From positions 1-64,000 of the forward strand of contig CACICB010000004.1 in assembly GCA_902585045.1 (NCBI GenBank): 64,000 bases of DNA, written 5' to 3'. Position 1 is the first letter of the stretch. Each line of letters starts with the position of its first letter. A program made the translations under genes and the position numbers. Of the stretch, positions 48,135 to 59,867 are shown one piece after another. Under the pieces are notes generated by a model. The model was not told where the DNA came from. It saw only the letters and a program-made list of their open reading frames with translations, and did no database searches. The stretch comes from an uncultured Pelagibacteraceae bacterium. Lineage in GTDB: Bacteria > Pseudomonadota > Alphaproteobacteria > Pelagibacterales > Pelagibacteraceae.

Positions 48135-48638
48135 ATGCAAAAAAATAGTTACAATTACGATGAGTTAATTTCATGTGGAGAAGGAAAACTGTTTGGTGAG
48201 GGAAATGCTAAGCTTCCATTACCTCCAATGTTGATGTTTGATAGGATTACAGAAATAAAAAAAGATACAGGTGAATTTAAAAAAGGTTTTATTAAAGCTG
48301 AGCTTGATATTAAAGACAACCTATGGTTTTTTAATTGTCATTTTAAAAAAGACCCAGTTATGCCAGGATGTCTTGGCTTAGATGCTATGTGGCAGTTAGT
48401 TGGATTTTATTTAGGCTGGATAGGTGAGCCAGGAAAGGGTAGAGCTTTAGGGGTAAATTCTGTAAAATTCACAGGTGAGGTGTTAAAAAATATTAAAATG
48501 GCGACTTACGAAATAAATATGAAGAGAATTTTAAAAAAAGAAGGCACTGCTGTTGGATTAGCTAATGGTATTTTGAGTGCAGATGGTAAGATAATTTACA
48601 CTGCAGAAAACCTAAAGGTGGGATTATTTAAATCATGA
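48135..48638 (+). CDS. fabA: 3-hydroxydecanoyl-ACP dehydratase/isomerase
   Basis: 167 residues. His69 and Asp83 in [20 protein letters not shown] are the catalytic pair, and the rest aligns closely with E. coli FabA. Family knowledge: makes cis-3-decenoyl-ACP, the branch point to unsaturated fatty acids. I chose ATG at 48135, where the family N-terminus begins; ATG at 48096 would add 13 unconserved residues and overlap the Irr-box region more closely. It overlaps fabB by 4 bases. Confidence 0.95.
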   Translation: MQKNSYNYDELISCGEGKLFGEGNAKLPLPPMLMFDRITEIKKDTGEFKKGFIKAELDIKDNLWFFNCHFKKDPVMPGCLGLDAMWQLVGFYLGWIGEPGKGRALGVNSVKFTGEVLKNIKMATYEINMKRILKKEGTAVGLANGILSADGKIIYTAENLKVGLFKS

Positions 48639-49852
48639 AAAGAGTTGTTGTTACTGGAATAGGAGTAGTTTCTTGTTTAGGAAATAATCAAGACGAAGTT
48701 TACAAGTCGTTACTAAATGCAAAATCAGGGATTACATTTTCTGAAGAATACAAAGAATATAATTTGAAAAGTCATGTCCATGGAAAACCAAATATTAAAC
48801 TAGAAGATTATGTAGACAGAAAATTTATAAGGTTTATGGGGCCAGGGTCTGCTTATAACTACGTTTCCATGAATGAAGCTGTAAAAGACTCTGGTCTTGA
48901 GGAAAAAGATATAAGCAATGTAACAACCGGAATGATTATGGGATCTGGCGGCCCTTCAATAGAAAACGTTATATTAGCAGCAGACAAGACTAGAGAAAAA
49001 AGCCCTAAAAGAATGGGCCCTTTTGTAGTTCCACGCACAATGTCGAGTACAGCTTCAGCAACTCTTGCAGTACCTTTTAAAATAAAAGGAGTTAATTATA
49101 CAATTAGTTCAGCATGTGCAACTAGCGGACATTGTATTGGTAACGCTATGGAATTAATTCAATTAGGAAAACAAAAAATTATTTTTGCGGGTGGCAGTGA
49201 TGAAGTTCATTTTGCGATGACTGCAATGTTTGATGCTATGACAGCATTGTCATCAAAATATAATGATACCCCTGAAAAAGCGTCTAGGCCTTACGATAAA
49301 ACACGAGATGGTTTCGTTATCTCAGGTGGTGGGGGTGTTTTAGTTTTAGAAGAATATGAACACGCAAAAGCAAGAGGTGCAAAAATTTATGCGGAATTAA
49401 CAGGCTACGGTGCAACATCAGATGGTTATGATATGGTTGCTCCATCTGGAGAGGGAGCGGTACGATGTATGAAGATGGCATTGAGCACCGCAAAAAATAA
49501 AATTGATTATATAAATACTCACGGGACATCAACACCTGTTGGCGATATAACTGAATTAAAAGCTGTTGGTGAGGTATTTAACAACTACAAACCTAAAATA
49601 AGCTCTACTAAATCTCTTGCTGGACATTCTCTTGGAGCTACTTCAGCCCATGAAGCTATTTACAGTTTAATAATGATGAAAAATAATTTTATTGCAGCAT
49701 CTGCAAATATAAATGATATGGATGACGAGGCAAAGAAATATCCAATTGTAACCAAAGTTGAAAAAAACATAAATCTAAACGCAGTAATGTCTAATAGTTT
49801 TGGTTTTGGTGGAACTAATGCTACTTTGGTATTTGAAAAGGTAAAACCATGA
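48635..49852 (+). CDS. fabB: 3-oxoacyl-ACP synthase I
   Basis: 405 residues of the thiolase fold. The active cysteine Cys161 is in SSACATSGH, the two histidines in [11 protein letters not shown] and [10 protein letters not shown]. Family knowledge: FabB extends unsaturated acyl-ACPs and is the partner of FabA. The translational overlaps fabA-fabB-fabI (ATGA junctions) show a single operon. Confidence 0.96.
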   Translation: MKRVVVTGIGVVSCLGNNQDEVYKSLLNAKSGITFSEEYKEYNLKSHVHGKPNIKLEDYVDRKFIRFMGPGSAYNYVSMNEAVKDSGLEEKDISNVTTGMIMGSGGPSIENVILAADKTREKSPKRMGPFVVPRTMSSTASATLAVPFKIKGVNYTISSACATSGHCIGNAMELIQLGKQKIIFAGGSDEVHFAMTAMFDAMTALSSKYNDTPEKASRPYDKTRDGFVISGGGGVLVLEEYEHAKARGAKIYAELTGYGATSDGYDMVAPSGEGAVRCMKMALSTAKNKIDYINTHGTSTPVGDITELKAVGEVFNNYKPKISSTKSLAGHSLGATSAHEAIYSLIMMKNNFIAASANINDMDDEAKKYPIVTKVEKNINLNAVMSNSFGFGGTNATLVFEKVKP

Positions 49853-50634
49853 GTTTAATGAAAGGAAAAAAAGGTCTTATAATGGGCGTTGCTAATGAAC
49901 GATCAATAGCTTGGGGTATATCTCAAAAACTTGCAGATGCAGGTGCAGAATTAGCCTTTACATATCTAGGTGACGCATTGAAGAAAAGAGTTGTGCCTTT
50001 GGCAGAAAAGCTAAATTCAAATGTAACATTTAGCTGCGACGTGGAGAAAAAAGAAGAAGTTATAAAACTTTTCGAAGATGTAAAATCAAAATGGGGCGAA
50101 ATAGATTTTGTAGTACACGCAGTTGCATTTTCAGATAAATCAGAGTTATCTGGTGAATATTTAAATACCACAAGAGAAAATTTTCTAAAAAGTATGCTTA
50201 TTTCTTGTTTCTCATTCACTGAGGTATCTAAAGAAGCTGCAAAGATAATGAGAGAAGGAGGGAGTCTACTAACACTTACCTACGAGTCTTCTAAGGCAAT
50301 ACCTAATTATAATGTAATGGGAGTTTGCAAATCTGCTTTAGAGGCAAGTGTAAAATACTTAGCTAGAGATCTTGGTAAAAATAAAATTAGAGTAAATGCA
50401 ATCAGCGCAGGTCCTATCAAAACTTTAGCTGCTTCTGCCATTGGAGATGCAAAATTTTTATATAAATGGAATGAAGATCATTCTTTTTTAAAAAGAAATG
50501 TAGATATTCACGATGTAGGTAATTCTGCTTTATATTTGCTTAGTAATTTAGCGGCAGGAGTAACTGGTGAAATTCATTATGTTGATGCAGGATATAATAA
50601 AGTAGGAATGCCAGATCCTAAAAATATGGCTTAA
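49849..50634 (+). CDS. fabI: Enoyl-ACP reductase (NADH)
   Basis: 261 residues of the short-chain dehydrogenase fold. [12 protein letters not shown] is the cofactor loop; the Y-x6-K pair is seen in [22 protein letters not shown]. The segment is that of FabI rather than FabL or FabV. Family knowledge: last reduction of each elongation cycle, target of triclosan-like inhibitors. It ends the fab operon and overlaps the convergent pnp by 4 bases. Confidence 0.95.
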   Translation: MSLMKGKKGLIMGVANERSIAWGISQKLADAGAELAFTYLGDALKKRVVPLAEKLNSNVTFSCDVEKKEEVIKLFEDVKSKWGEIDFVVHAVAFSDKSELSGEYLNTTRENFLKSMLISCFSFTEVSKEAAKIMREGGSLLTLTYESSKAIPNYNVMGVCKSALEASVKYLARDLGKNKIRVNAISAGPIKTLAASAIGDAKFLYKWNEDHSFLKRNVDIHDVGNSALYLLSNLAAGVTGEIHYVDAGYNKVGMPDPKNMA

Positions 50635-52703
50635 GCTGAAGCTTGTTTCATTGATAATTTAACTTTTCCTCTATCGAAACCAACAACTTTAACTGAAACT
50701 TCATCACCTTCTTTTACAATATCTCCAACTTTTGCAACTCGTTTGTCGGCAAGCTCAGAAATATGTACAAGGCCGTCTTGCTTTCCTAAAAAGTTTACAA
50801 AAGCTCCGAATTCCATAATTTTTACTACTTTGCCTTTATAAATTTTACCCATCTCCGGTTTAGCTATTAAATTTTTAATAAAATCAATAGCTTTGTTTCT
50901 TGAAGCCTCGTCTGGTGCTGCAACAGTTACTTCACCTGTATCTTTAACATCAACTTTAGCTCCTGAGGTCTCAACAATTTCTCTAATTGTTGCTCCTCCT
51001 TTGCCAATTACTGTGGCTATATCTTTTTTATCAACTTTTATTGTTTCCATTTTAGGAGTGTGTTTTGAAAACTCTTTTCTAGAAGTTTTTATAGCTTTAT
51101 TCATTTCGCCTAAAATATGCTCTCTTCCTTCTTTAGCTTGATCTAAAGCTTTTTCCATTATTTCAAATGTTATACCTGTAATTTTAATATCCATTTGAAG
51201 TGAAGTAATTCCATTTTTTGTACCGGCTACTTTAAAATCCATATCTCCTAAATGATCCTCGTCTCCCAAAATGTCAGAGAGGACTGAAAAATCTTCACCT
51301 TCTTTAATTAATCCCATCGCAATTCCAGCAACAGGTTCTTTTATAGGAACTCCTGCATCCATTAATGATAAAGAAGTTCCGCAAACTGTAGCCATCGATG
51401 AGGAACCATTAGACTCCGTTATTTCTGAAACTACTCTTAATGTATACGGAAAATTTTCTTTTTTTGGCAAAGATGAGTTTATTGCTCTCCAAGCAAGTTT
51501 TCCATGTCCAATTTCTCTTCTACCTGTGCCTATTCTACCGCATTCTCCAACTGAAAATGGAGGGAAATTATAATGTAACATAAAGTTTGATCTCTGCATG
51601 CCCTCGAGACTTTCTAGTCTTTGTTCATCATCCGTCATTCCAAGTGTGGTGACAACTAGAGCTTGGGTTTCACCTCTAGTGAAAAGAGCAGAACCGTGGG
51701 TTCTCGGTAAAACACCTACTTCACATTTTATTTGTCTAACATCTGCTAGACCTCGTCCGTCAATTCTTTTCTTTTCTTTTAAAATAGCAGTTCTGACAAT
51801 ATCCTTTTCTAAAGATTTTAACTGACTCATTGCTTGATTTTCAGTAACAGCTTCATCCTCCGCAAACATTTCTTTACATTGAGTTTCTATTTCAGAAATT
51901 GCTGTAGATCTTTTTTTCTTATCAATTTCTTTAAATGCACTTCTTAAACCACTTTCAAATTTCTCAGCTATCTTCTTTTTGATTTCGGAGTGATCTACCT
52001 CTTCAACTTCCCACTTTGGCTTTCCAGCTTTCTTTGCTAGTTTTTCTATTGCTTCAATTATCGGCACAAAGTTTTCATGTCCAAATTTCACAGCATCTAA
52101 CATGACTTTTTCGGATAATCCCGATGTTTCTGACTCAACCATCAAAACTGCGTCTTTTGTTCCAGCTACTACAAGATCTAATTCAGACTCTTTAAGCTGT
52201 TCCACTGAAGGATTTAATAAATACTTTCCATTTTTGTATCCAACTCTACTCGCAGCTATAGGTCCCATAAATGGTAACCCCGATATAGCTAAAGCAGCTG
52301 AAGAAGCAATAATTGATAAAATGTCTGGTTGATTTTCACTATCATAAGATAAAACTGTAGGTAATACTTGCACCTCATTCATGAAACTTGATGGAAACAG
52401 AGGTCTTATTGGTCTATCTATTAATCTAGAAATTAGAGTTTCAGCTTCAGTAGGTCTTGCTTCTCTTTTAAAATATCCTCCTGGTATTTTTCCAGCAGCA
52501 TAGTATTTTTCTTGATAATTTACCGATAGAGGAAAGTAATCTTGTCCTTCAGCAATTTTTTTTGCGCCAACAGCCGTCGCAATCACAACCGTTTCCCCTA
52601 AAGTTGCAATAATTGCTCCATCTGCTTGACGTGCAATTTTACCAGTCTCTAAAGTTAATTTTTTACCATTAATCTCTAATTCCTCTTTCTCTATATTAAA
52701 CAT
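50631..52703 (-). CDS. pnp: Polyribonucleotide nucleotidyltransferase
   Basis: 690 residues: two RNase PH cores (about 10-140 and 310-540) with an alpha-helical linker, a KH domain with [11 protein letters not shown] (about 560-610) and a C-terminal S1 domain (about 620-688). Family knowledge: phosphorolytic 3'-5' RNA decay. Its ATG shares a base with the rpsO stop (TAATG), so the two are coupled. It converges on fabI with a 4-base overlap, without room for a classical terminator. Confidence 0.96.
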   Translation of the reverse strand: MFNIEKEELEINGKKLTLETGKIARQADGAIIATLGETVVIATAVGAKKIAEGQDYFPLSVNYQEKYYAAGKIPGGYFKREARPTEAETLISRLIDRPIRPLFPSSFMNEVQVLPTVLSYDSENQPDILSIIASSAALAISGLPFMGPIAASRVGYKNGKYLLNPSVEQLKESELDLVVAGTKDAVLMVESETSGLSEKVMLDAVKFGHENFVPIIEAIEKLAKKAGKPKWEVEEVDHSEIKKKIAEKFESGLRSAFKEIDKKKRSTAISEIETQCKEMFAEDEAVTENQAMSQLKSLEKDIVRTAILKEKKRIDGRGLADVRQIKCEVGVLPRTHGSALFTRGETQALVVTTLGMTDDEQRLESLEGMQRSNFMLHYNFPPFSVGECGRIGTGRREIGHGKLAWRAINSSLPKKENFPYTLRVVSEITESNGSSSMATVCGTSLSLMDAGVPIKEPVAGIAMGLIKEGEDFSVLSDILGDEDHLGDMDFKVAGTKNGITSLQMDIKITGITFEIMEKALDQAKEGREHILGEMNKAIKTSRKEFSKHTPKMETIKVDKKDIATVIGKGGATIREIVETSGAKVDVKDTGEVTVAAPDEASRNKAIDFIKNLIAKPEMGKIYKGKVVKIMEFGAFVNFLGKQDGLVHISELADKRVAKVGDIVKEGDEVSVKVVGFDRGKVKLSMKQASA

Positions 52704-52963
52704 TATTTCCTTAAATTAAGTTGCTTTATCACACTTTGGTAAGATTCATTATTTTTCTTTTTTAAGTATGCTAAAAGTTTTTTTCGTTTATTAACTGATT
52801 TTGTTAGGCCAATAGTAGAGTGCTTATCTTTCTTGAATTTTTTAAAATGTTCCGAGAGTTTTGCAATTTTATCTGTAAGCAATCCAATTTGAATTTCTGT
52901 AGACCCAACATCATTCTTGTTTATAGCTAGAGATTTAATTATATCTTTTTTTTTCTTTATCAT
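52703..52963 (-). CDS. rpsO: 30S ribosomal protein S15
   Basis: 86 residues with the S15 four-helix pattern, including [25 protein letters not shown] and [11 protein letters not shown]. Family knowledge: binds the 16S central domain. I chose ATG at 52963 because the longer frame lacks an ATG start and conserved residues. The start lies 29 bases inside the 3' end of rbfA, an unusually long overlap; truB, which normally separates rbfA and rpsO, is absent. Confidence 0.94.
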   Translation of the reverse strand: MIKKKKDIIKSLAINKNDVGSTEIQIGLLTDKIAKLSEHFKKFKKDKHSTIGLTKSVNKRKKLLAYLKKKNNESYQSVIKQLNLRK

Positions 52964-53336
52964 TATGTTTATTTTCTTTAATAATTTTTTCGATCTTTTC
53001 AGCGTATTCAAATGAGTTATCTTCAACAAAAGTGAGCTTAGGAAGAAACTTAATATCTAGCCTTTTCGACAGCGCTTTTCTAACAAGATGCGAGTACTCA
53101 GTCAAGATTTTTACAATTTCTTTCATATCTGTTCCACCTAAAGGAATTACGTAAACTCTTGCTGTTTTGAGGTCCGGAGTCATCCTGACCTCTGTAACTG
53201 TAATTAATTTAGTATTGATTAAAGGTATTTTTGCTTCATTTCTTAGAAAGAGTTGTCCCAGATTTTGTTTTACAAGCTCCCCTACTCGTAATTGTCTTTG
53301 ACTAAATGCTCTTTGAGTAGTTTGATTAACCATCAT
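52935..53336 (-). CDS. rbfA: Ribosome-binding factor A
   Basis: 133 residues. QRQLRVGELVKQNL opens the protein and VTEVRMTPDLKTARVYV is the central RbfA motif of the KH-like fold. Family knowledge: assists 30S maturation, needed in cold shock. ATGA overlap couples it to infB, and its C-terminus extends 29 bases into rpsO. The extra lysine-rich C-terminal tail ([13 protein letters not shown] region) is what creates this overlap. Confidence 0.93.
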   Translation of the reverse strand: MMVNQTTQRAFSQRQLRVGELVKQNLGQLFLRNEAKIPLINTKLITVTEVRMTPDLKTARVYVIPLGGTDMKEIVKILTEYSHLVRKALSKRLDIKFLPKLTFVEDNSFEYAEKIEKIIKENKHNDKEKKRYN

Positions 53337-55510
53337 ATTGACCTTTGTATTTTTTCAGACAAATAAGATTCGATTACATCTTTTTCTTTGAAGTCTATAA
53401 AATCTTTTATACTGATTCCGCACTCTAAACCAGTGCCTACTTCTTTCACCTGATTTTTTTCTCTAAATAAAGTTAAAATTTCACCATTATACACAACGGT
53501 ACCATCTCGAATTACTCTTGCTTTTGATTTACTTTTTATTTCCCCACTTATTACTTTCGAACCAGCTATTTTTCCTGCACTTGAAACTTTAAAAATCTTT
53601 TGAATTTCAGCGCTTCCTAATACTGTCTCCTTAATATCTGGTGTAAGAAGTCCAGATAAAGATTTTTCGATATAATCTAATGCTTCGTAAATAATATTAA
53701 AAAATTTTATTTCTATCTTTTCTTTGTCTGCTAATTTTTTCGCTTCTCTGTTAGGTTTAACATTAAATCCAACTAGAATAGCATTAGAAGCTTTTGCCAA
53801 TGAAACATCTGTTTCATTGATCATACCAATGTCTGATAGGATAATATTTGCCTCAACTTCTTCATGCTTAATTTTATCGATTGCCATTTTTAATGCTTCG
53901 CTTGAGCCTTGAACATCAGACTTGATTATTATATTAAGCTCATCTTTATTTTTAATGTTATCAAAAAGAGTTGTTTTATCTTTTGCTATTAATTTATTTT
54001 TAACATTATCATCTTGTTTAATTTTTGAAATTTCTTTCGCTGCTTCTTCGTCTTGAGTAACCAAGAATTCAGCTCCAGCATATGCTGAACTGTTCATTCC
54101 TAAAATTTCAACTGGCATAGAAGGTAAGGCCTCATCTATCATTTCTCCCTCATAATTTATCATAGCTCTAATTTTTCCCCATGTGTTACCACAGACAAAA
54201 TAATCTCCTTTTTTTAATTTACCATTACTTATTAAAACAGTAGAAACTGGACCTTTCCCTTTATCTATTTTTGACTCTATTACAACTCCACTTGCTTTTT
54301 CTGAATATGATGCCTTTAAGTCAAGTATTTCAGATTGAAGTAGAATGCTCTCTTTAAGTTTATCCAAATTTTGTTTTTTTAGTGCGGAGACTTCAACGAA
54401 AAGAGTATCGCCACTTAATTCTTCGGCTATTAATTCATATTGCATCATTTCATTTTTAATTTTACTAATATTTTTTTCAGGTAAATCACATTTGTTTATT
54501 GCTACAATGATAGGTACTTTTGCGGCCTTAGCATGTTTAATAGCTTCAACTGTCTGTGGTTTAATTCCGTCATCAGCAGCTACGACTAAAACTACTATAT
54601 CAGTTATTTTTGAACCTCTTGCTCTCATTTCAGTAAAGGCAGCATGACCAGGAGTATCAATAAAAGTAATCAATTTATTATCATTTGTTTTGACTTGATA
54701 AGCTCCAATATGTTGTGTGATTCCGCCATGTTCTCCGGAAACTATATTGCTTTGACGCAAAGAGTCTAATAATGAAGTTTTTCCGTGATCAACGTGCCCC
54801 ATAATTGTTACAACTGGGGGTCTATTTTTTACTTCTCCTGAAAAACTTTCTTTTTGTTTTTCACCTTTGACTGCTATTTTATCTTCTAAGATAGGTTTGT
54901 GGCCAAATTCTTTTACAATGTATTCTGCAGTATCCTTATCAATATTGTGATTTATAGTTGCAACAACTTTCATGTTGAATAAAAATTTTATAATTTCACT
55001 AGATTTCTCAGCCATTCGATTTGATAATTCTTGAATAGTTATTTGTTCAGGGATTTTTACTTCTTTAACAACTTTTTTAAATTCTTTTTTTTCTTCTCCC
55101 TCTGGCTTATTTTTTTTCTCTTTCATTCTAGCTCTTTTTACAGATGCTAAACTTCTCTGTTTTATCTCAATTTCCTCAACATTCAAAGCTCTTGACACAG
55201 TTAGCTTAAAGTCTCTTTTGTCTACAGGTCCTTTCAATTTTAGTTTGCTTTTTCCAGCTGGTTTATTGTCTTTTTTAATAAAATCTTTTGTTGCTTGTTG
55301 TTCAATAAATTTTCTAGCGAAATTTTTCTTTTTATTCTCTTGGTTTAAATTAGTATTTTGATTATTCGACCTATTAGCTTTAATTGTTTTAAAGGGCTTT
55401 TTCTTCTCTACAAAAAAAGATTTTTTTCCTGATGTAGATATTGAACTTGTATCAATTTTTTTTTTTAAATTAGATGAGATAGTTAGTGTTTTTTTTTTAT
55501 CTTTTTCCAT
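53333..55510 (-). CDS. infB: Translation initiation factor IF-2
   Basis: 725 residues, short for Proteobacteria (E. coli 890). The first about 220 residues are a Lys-rich low-complexity arm with an IF2-N segment; then the G domain with GHVDHGKTSLL, DTPGHAAF and NKCD; domains II to IV follow. Family knowledge: GTPase placing initiator tRNA on the 30S subunit. It begins 4 bases after nusA; the small YlxR/DUF448 gene usually between them is missing. Confidence 0.95.
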   Translation of the reverse strand: MEKDKKKTLTISSNLKKKIDTSSISTSGKKSFFVEKKKPFKTIKANRSNNQNTNLNQENKKKNFARKFIEQQATKDFIKKDNKPAGKSKLKLKGPVDKRDFKLTVSRALNVEEIEIKQRSLASVKRARMKEKKNKPEGEEKKEFKKVVKEVKIPEQITIQELSNRMAEKSSEIIKFLFNMKVVATINHNIDKDTAEYIVKEFGHKPILEDKIAVKGEKQKESFSGEVKNRPPVVTIMGHVDHGKTSLLDSLRQSNIVSGEHGGITQHIGAYQVKTNDNKLITFIDTPGHAAFTEMRARGSKITDIVVLVVAADDGIKPQTVEAIKHAKAAKVPIIVAINKCDLPEKNISKIKNEMMQYELIAEELSGDTLFVEVSALKKQNLDKLKESILLQSEILDLKASYSEKASGVVIESKIDKGKGPVSTVLISNGKLKKGDYFVCGNTWGKIRAMINYEGEMIDEALPSMPVEILGMNSSAYAGAEFLVTQDEEAAKEISKIKQDDNVKNKLIAKDKTTLFDNIKNKDELNIIIKSDVQGSSEALKMAIDKIKHEEVEANIILSDIGMINETDVSLAKASNAILVGFNVKPNREAKKLADKEKIEIKFFNIIYEALDYIEKSLSGLLTPDIKETVLGSAEIQKIFKVSSAGKIAGSKVISGEIKSKSKARVIRDGTVVYNGEILTLFREKNQVKEVGTGLECGISIKDFIDFKEKDVIESYLSEKIQRSI

Positions 55511-55514
55511 AACA

Positions 55515-57062
55515 TTACTTATAAGCTATCTCCCTAGCTGACATAATTAGTTCGTCAGCTTCTTTTCTAGATAAGGAAAATTCCTCGAGATAACCTTCAA
55601 TTCTTATTTTTTTTCCTCTAATTTCATCATAACCACCAATCAATTCATCAGATGAAAGGTCTGCAAAATCACTTAATTTTCTTATATTTTTTTGTCCCAA
55701 TATCACTAACATTCCCTGGGTCATTCCTTTTAAATTAATAAGTTTTTCTTCAACTCCTAATTCTTTTAATTTTAATGAAACAGCTTCTTTCTCTTTTATG
55801 ATTGTTTCTTTAGATCTATTTATTAGTTCTACGGCAGTTTCCTCATCTATTGCTTCAATTTTAGAAATATCATCTGGTTTAGATTGAGCTATTTCTTCGA
55901 TTGAAGTAAAACCTTCAGAAACAAGTAATTGACCTAAAGTTTCATCTACTTCTAAATTTTTAATTAAAGTTTCAGTTCGGTCTTTAAATTCTGCTTGTCG
56001 CCTTTCCGAGTCTTCTTTATCAGTAAGTATATCAATTTCAAAGTTAGTTAATTTTGAAGCTAACCTAACATTTTGTCCCCTTCTTCCTATAGCTTTACTT
56101 AAATTTTCCTCAGACAAAATTATATCAATTCTTTTATTTTCTTGATCAATTAGAACTCGCTGTATCTCTGCAGGGGAGAGAGATTCTGAAATTAATGTCG
56201 GTAAGTCTTCTGTCCATTTTATTATATCTATTTTTTCTCCGTGTAATTCATTTACTATAGTTTGAACTCTACTACCTCTCATACCAACACAAGCTCCTAC
56301 TGGGTCAATCGAAGAATCCTTGGAGTGAACACATATTTTAGCTCTACTTCCAGGGTCTCTTGCAACTGATTTGATTTCTATAGTTCCTTCATAAATTTCT
56401 GGAACTTCTTGGAAAAATAGTTTTGCTAAAAATTGGGGATGTGCTCTTGATAAAAATATTTGGTGACCTTTTAACTCCTTCTTTACTTCGTAACAATATG
56501 CTTTCACTCTATCACCAGTTTTGAGTATTTCTCTAGGTATTAATTCATCTTTTTTAATTACACCCTCTGCTTTACCAAGATCAATTATGACATTGCCATA
56601 TTCTAATCTTTTGATAATACCACTTAATATCAATCCTTGTTTATCTATGAAATCCTCATATTGCCTGTTCTTTTCTGCTTCTCTTACTCTACTACTTATG
56701 ACTTGTTTAGCGCTTTGAGCGGCTATCCGTCCAAAATCAATTTGAGGTAATTCTTCATATATTTTTTCTCCAATTTTTAACTCTTTTTTTTTATCTAACT
56801 TTTGAGCATCTTCTAAAGTAATTTCTCTTGCAGTGTCCTCGACCGACTCAACAATTTCTAGGACTTTTTGAATTTTTATATCGCCACTCTCCCTATCAAT
56901 ATTCACTTCAATATTGTTATCATTTCCAAATTTAGTAAGCGCAGCTTTCTTAATGGCGCTCTCCATAGAGTCTATTACCAACTCTTTATCAATAGATTTT
57001 TCATTAGCAACAGCTTCTACTATTCTTAAAAGTTCTAGTTTATCTAAGCCTCTATTTAGCAT
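55515..57062 (-). CDS. nusA: Transcription termination/antitermination factor NusA
   Basis: 515 residues: N-terminal polymerase-binding domain (about 1-125), S1 domain (about 135-200), KH1 and KH2 (about 205-345, VGACVGMRGSRVQ and AIGRRGQNVRLA), and two C-terminal helix-hairpin-helix repeats. Family knowledge: enhances pausing and intrinsic termination and joins the antitermination complex. The Shine-Dalgarno AGGAG precedes the ATG by about 8 bases and sits directly after a terminator hairpin. rimP is not upstream as usual; metK is. Confidence 0.95.
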   Translation of the reverse strand: MLNRGLDKLELLRIVEAVANEKSIDKELVIDSMESAIKKAALTKFGNDNNIEVNIDRESGDIKIQKVLEIVESVEDTAREITLEDAQKLDKKKELKIGEKIYEELPQIDFGRIAAQSAKQVISSRVREAEKNRQYEDFIDKQGLILSGIIKRLEYGNVIIDLGKAEGVIKKDELIPREILKTGDRVKAYCYEVKKELKGHQIFLSRAHPQFLAKLFFQEVPEIYEGTIEIKSVARDPGSRAKICVHSKDSSIDPVGACVGMRGSRVQTIVNELHGEKIDIIKWTEDLPTLISESLSPAEIQRVLIDQENKRIDIILSEENLSKAIGRRGQNVRLASKLTNFEIDILTDKEDSERRQAEFKDRTETLIKNLEVDETLGQLLVSEGFTSIEEIAQSKPDDISKIEAIDEETAVELINRSKETIIKEKEAVSLKLKELGVEEKLINLKGMTQGMLVILGQKNIRKLSDFADLSSDELIGGYDEIRGKKIRIEGYLEEFSLSRKEADELIMSAREIAYK

Positions 57063-57075
57063 TTTTAAAGCTCCT

Positions 57076-57102
57076 AAAAAAAAATGGGCTAATGCCCATT
57101 TT
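57076..57102 (-). terminator. Intrinsic terminator between metK and nusA
   Basis: On the minus strand a 9-base stem (57102-57094 with 57089-57081) with a four-base loop is followed by a continuous run of Us extending to 57076. It is one of the clearest intrinsic terminators in the window. It ends 53 bases after metK and just before the nusA Shine-Dalgarno sequence. Confidence 0.85.
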
Positions 57103-57123
57103 GTATTATTAATAATTTTATTA

Positions 57124-57152
57124 ATTTTAAGTGAAAATGTTAATTATTTCAA
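57124..57152 (-). promoter_or_regulatory. Candidate nusA promoter upstream of the terminator
   Basis: TTGAAA (57152-57147) and TAAAAT (57129-57124) on the minus strand are 17 bases apart. The start would be near 57117, so the terminator would lie inside the nusA leader and act as an attenuator. Confidence 0.4.
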
Positions 57153-57154
57153 GA

Positions 57155-58318
57155 TTACAATTTGAATAAGTCTAATTTATCTGTCTTTTCCCATGTAAAC
57201 TCACCCTTATTTGTGGGTTTTCTACCAAAGTGGCCATAAGCTGAAGTGATTTGATAAATTGGATTATTCAATTTTAACATTTCCCTAATACCTCTTGGTG
57301 ATAAGTCAAAGTTCTTTTCTATTATTTCCATTGTCTTTCTTACTTTTGCTTCGTCTTCGTCTGCTAGTTTTACAAAAATAGATAGTGGTTTGGAGACACC
57401 GATTGCATAAGCTAATTGGATAAGACATTTTTCTGAAACACCTGCTGAAACAATATTTTTAGCTAAGTATCTTGCCGCATAAGCAGCAGACCTGTCAACT
57501 TTTGTTGGGTCTTTTCCTGAAAATGCTCCTCCTCCATGTGGAGCAGATCCTCCATAAGTATCTACAATAATTTTTCTACCTGTTAGCCCTGTGTCCCCAT
57601 CTGGACCACCAATAATGAATTGTCCTGTAGGGTTAATATATATTTCTTTGGGATCTAAACTTTCCAGAAAATGAGAAGGTATAGATTTATTTATATAAGG
57701 AATTACCAGCTCTTTAACTTGATTTTGGTTTAAATCTTTCGAATGTTGAGTTGAAATAACAACTGAAGTTACTTTCACTGGCTTGTTGTTCTGATATAAC
57801 ATTGTGACCTGACTTTTATTATCTGGCTCGATACCTTTTAAATTTCCCTTCTTTCTATCTTCAGCCATTAATCTCAAAATTTTATGTGAGTAGTGAATTG
57901 GTGCAGGCATTAATTCTTCAGTTTCATTGCAGGCATAACCAAACATCAATCCTTGATCGCCAGCTCCCTCGTCTTTATTATCTTTTGAGTCTACTCCCAT
58001 TGCGATATCACTAGACTGCTCATGAAGGTAGTTTTCAATTTTTGCGTTTTTCCAACTGAAACCCTTCTGATCATAACCAATATCTTTTATGCAATCTCTA
58101 ATTTTGTTTATAAGTTCATCATTATTTATTTTTGGACCTCTAGTCTCACCTGCAAGAACAACTCTATTAGTTGTAGTCAATGTTTCGCAAGCCACTCTAG
58201 AAACTGGATCTCTAGAAAGGTAAGTGTCCACTACCATATCTGAAATTCTGTCACTTACTTTATCAGGATGACCTTCCGAAACTGACTCGCTTGTAAATAA
58301 GTAATTATTAGTTGTCAT
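57155..58318 (-). CDS. metK: S-adenosylmethionine synthetase
   Basis: 387 residues. [23 protein letters not shown] and [16 protein letters not shown] are the three signature regions for methionine, ATP and phosphate. Family knowledge: makes SAM from methionine and ATP. With ahcY in the same window the SAM cycle is partly covered. It overlaps the upstream lnt by 11 bases, so there is no leader long enough for a SAM riboswitch. Confidence 0.96.
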   Translation of the reverse strand: MTTNNYLFTSESVSEGHPDKVSDRISDMVVDTYLSRDPVSRVACETLTTTNRVVLAGETRGPKINNDELINKIRDCIKDIGYDQKGFSWKNAKIENYLHEQSSDIAMGVDSKDNKDEGAGDQGLMFGYACNETEELMPAPIHYSHKILRLMAEDRKKGNLKGIEPDNKSQVTMLYQNNKPVKVTSVVISTQHSKDLNQNQVKELVIPYINKSIPSHFLESLDPKEIYINPTGQFIIGGPDGDTGLTGRKIIVDTYGGSAPHGGGAFSGKDPTKVDRSAAYAARYLAKNIVSAGVSEKCLIQLAYAIGVSKPLSIFVKLADEDEAKVRKTMEIIEKNFDLSPRGIREMLKLNNPIYQITSAYGHFGRKPTNKGEFTWEKTDKLDLFKL

Positions 58319-59864
58319 TTTTTTTTAAAATTAGAAAAGTTAAAATATATGTAATTAAAAGAACAAAAAATATCAAATCATTTTTATTTTTATTTTTATT
58401 TTTTAATAGTGGAATCTCTAGCTCGATATTACCAGCCTCATTAGGACCTAATTTCTTAATTATATTTCCTTTATTATCAATAATAGCACTTATACCTTTG
58501 TTAGCTGACCTTATCAAAAAAGAGTTTTGCTCAATAGCTCTGAATATTGTTTTTGAGAAATGCTGATAAGGACCAATTGAGTCACCAAACCATCCGTCCT
58601 CAGAAATATTTACTATTAAATTGGTATTAATATCTGACTTTTGAATAAATTTTGTAAATATTATCTCGTAACAAATAAGTGGTAAAATGTTTAAATTTTC
58701 ATATATCAGATTATTTTGATTGTTACCTCTAAGAAAAGATCCATGGCCCTCAGTAATTTTTTTAAATCCAAATTTATTCATTATTTTTTGAAATGGCAAA
58801 AATTCTCCGAAAGGAACTAGTTTTTGTTTTTTATACTCTTGAATTATTTCCATTTTATTGTTGATAATTATTAAACTATTGAAATAACCATTCTTTTGTG
58901 AGTCAAACCTATTAACACCAAAAAGAATTAAATGATTTTTTCTAAAGTTTTTTAAAAAAATATTTTTGAATGGTCTTAATTCATCAAAACTATATCCACT
59001 AAAAACACCCTCTGGCCAGATATATAAAGTTTTGGTATCATTGCTTACTTCGCTAATTTTTATTAATTTATTCAGTCTTTTCTCAATATCTTTATCATTT
59101 AATCCATATTCTAATTTAAAATTTGGAGAAATAACCTTTATATTAAATTTTTCGTCGACAGTTTTTAAATTTGATTTATTTTTATTAATTGAGTGATTGC
59201 CATAAATAAATAAAGCAAAAATAATTAGAGGCACAGTACTTAAAGTTAAAAATTTTTTTTTTAAATTGATCTTAAAAAATAGTATAGAGGGTAAAAGAAA
59301 AATTGTTAAAAAAATTAAATTTAAAGAAAATAAGCCAAGTCTATCTAAAATTTGAATTATTTCTGTTGACCAGGAAAAACTATAAATCCACAAATTCCAA
59401 GGAAAACCAGTAAGTATATTTGCTCTAAGATAGTCTGAAAAAGCTAAACTCCCAGAAAAAATTATGATGGATAAAAAATTTAGTTTCAAAAATGGTCCTA
59501 TAATTAACGTTACAAGTGAAAAAAATAAGCTTAGAAATAAAGGTATAAGTATTAATCCGAAAGGAATTAAAATCTTAAAACTTTCATCAAAAGTTAATGA
59601 ATGTGTTATCCAATGTATGCCACTTAAAAAATATCCAAACCCAAATGCTGTTCCATAAATGAATAGATTTTTTCTGAAAGGTTTTTTTCTATAAGTACCT
59701 TTTGATTTTTTTTTAATATAAACTACTAAATAAAAAAAAATTGGTAGTACTATAAAATTGATTAAACTTAAATTAAAAGGCTGAAAAGAAAACACTGTCA
59801 GTGACCCAAGTGTAAATGGAAGTAAATATAAAGTATAAAAACGATTGTTAAGGAAGCTTTCCAT
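58308..59864 (-). CDS. lnt: Apolipoprotein N-acyltransferase
   Basis: 518 residues: about six to eight N-terminal membrane helices, a nitrilase-type periplasmic domain (about 225-480) with the triad seen as Glu in [10 protein letters not shown], Lys in [10 protein letters not shown] and Cys in LICYEIIF, and a final helix. Family knowledge: N-acylates lipoproteins at Cys1, the last step of lipoprotein maturation; two lipoproteins are encoded here. It is coupled to metK. corC, often between ybeY and lnt, is absent. Confidence 0.92.
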   Translation of the reverse strand: MESFLNNRFYTLYLLPFTLGSLTVFSFQPFNLSLINFIVLPIFFYLVVYIKKKSKGTYRKKPFRKNLFIYGTAFGFGYFLSGIHWITHSLTFDESFKILIPFGLILIPLFLSLFFSLVTLIIGPFLKLNFLSIIIFSGSLAFSDYLRANILTGFPWNLWIYSFSWSTEIIQILDRLGLFSLNLIFLTIFLLPSILFFKINLKKKFLTLSTVPLIIFALFIYGNHSINKNKSNLKTVDEKFNIKVISPNFKLEYGLNDKDIEKRLNKLIKISEVSNDTKTLYIWPEGVFSGYSFDELRPFKNIFLKNFRKNHLILFGVNRFDSQKNGYFNSLIIINNKMEIIQEYKKQKLVPFGEFLPFQKIMNKFGFKKITEGHGSFLRGNNQNNLIYENLNILPLICYEIIFTKFIQKSDINTNLIVNISEDGWFGDSIGPYQHFSKTIFRAIEQNSFLIRSANKGISAIIDNKGNIIKKLGPNEAGNIELEIPLLKNKNKNKNDLIFFVLLITYILTFLILKKNDN

Positions 59865-59867
59865 ATA

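Noticed and set aside
58308-58330. SAM riboswitch before metK
   Set aside because: metK overlaps lnt by 11 bases, so there is no untranslated leader at that position.
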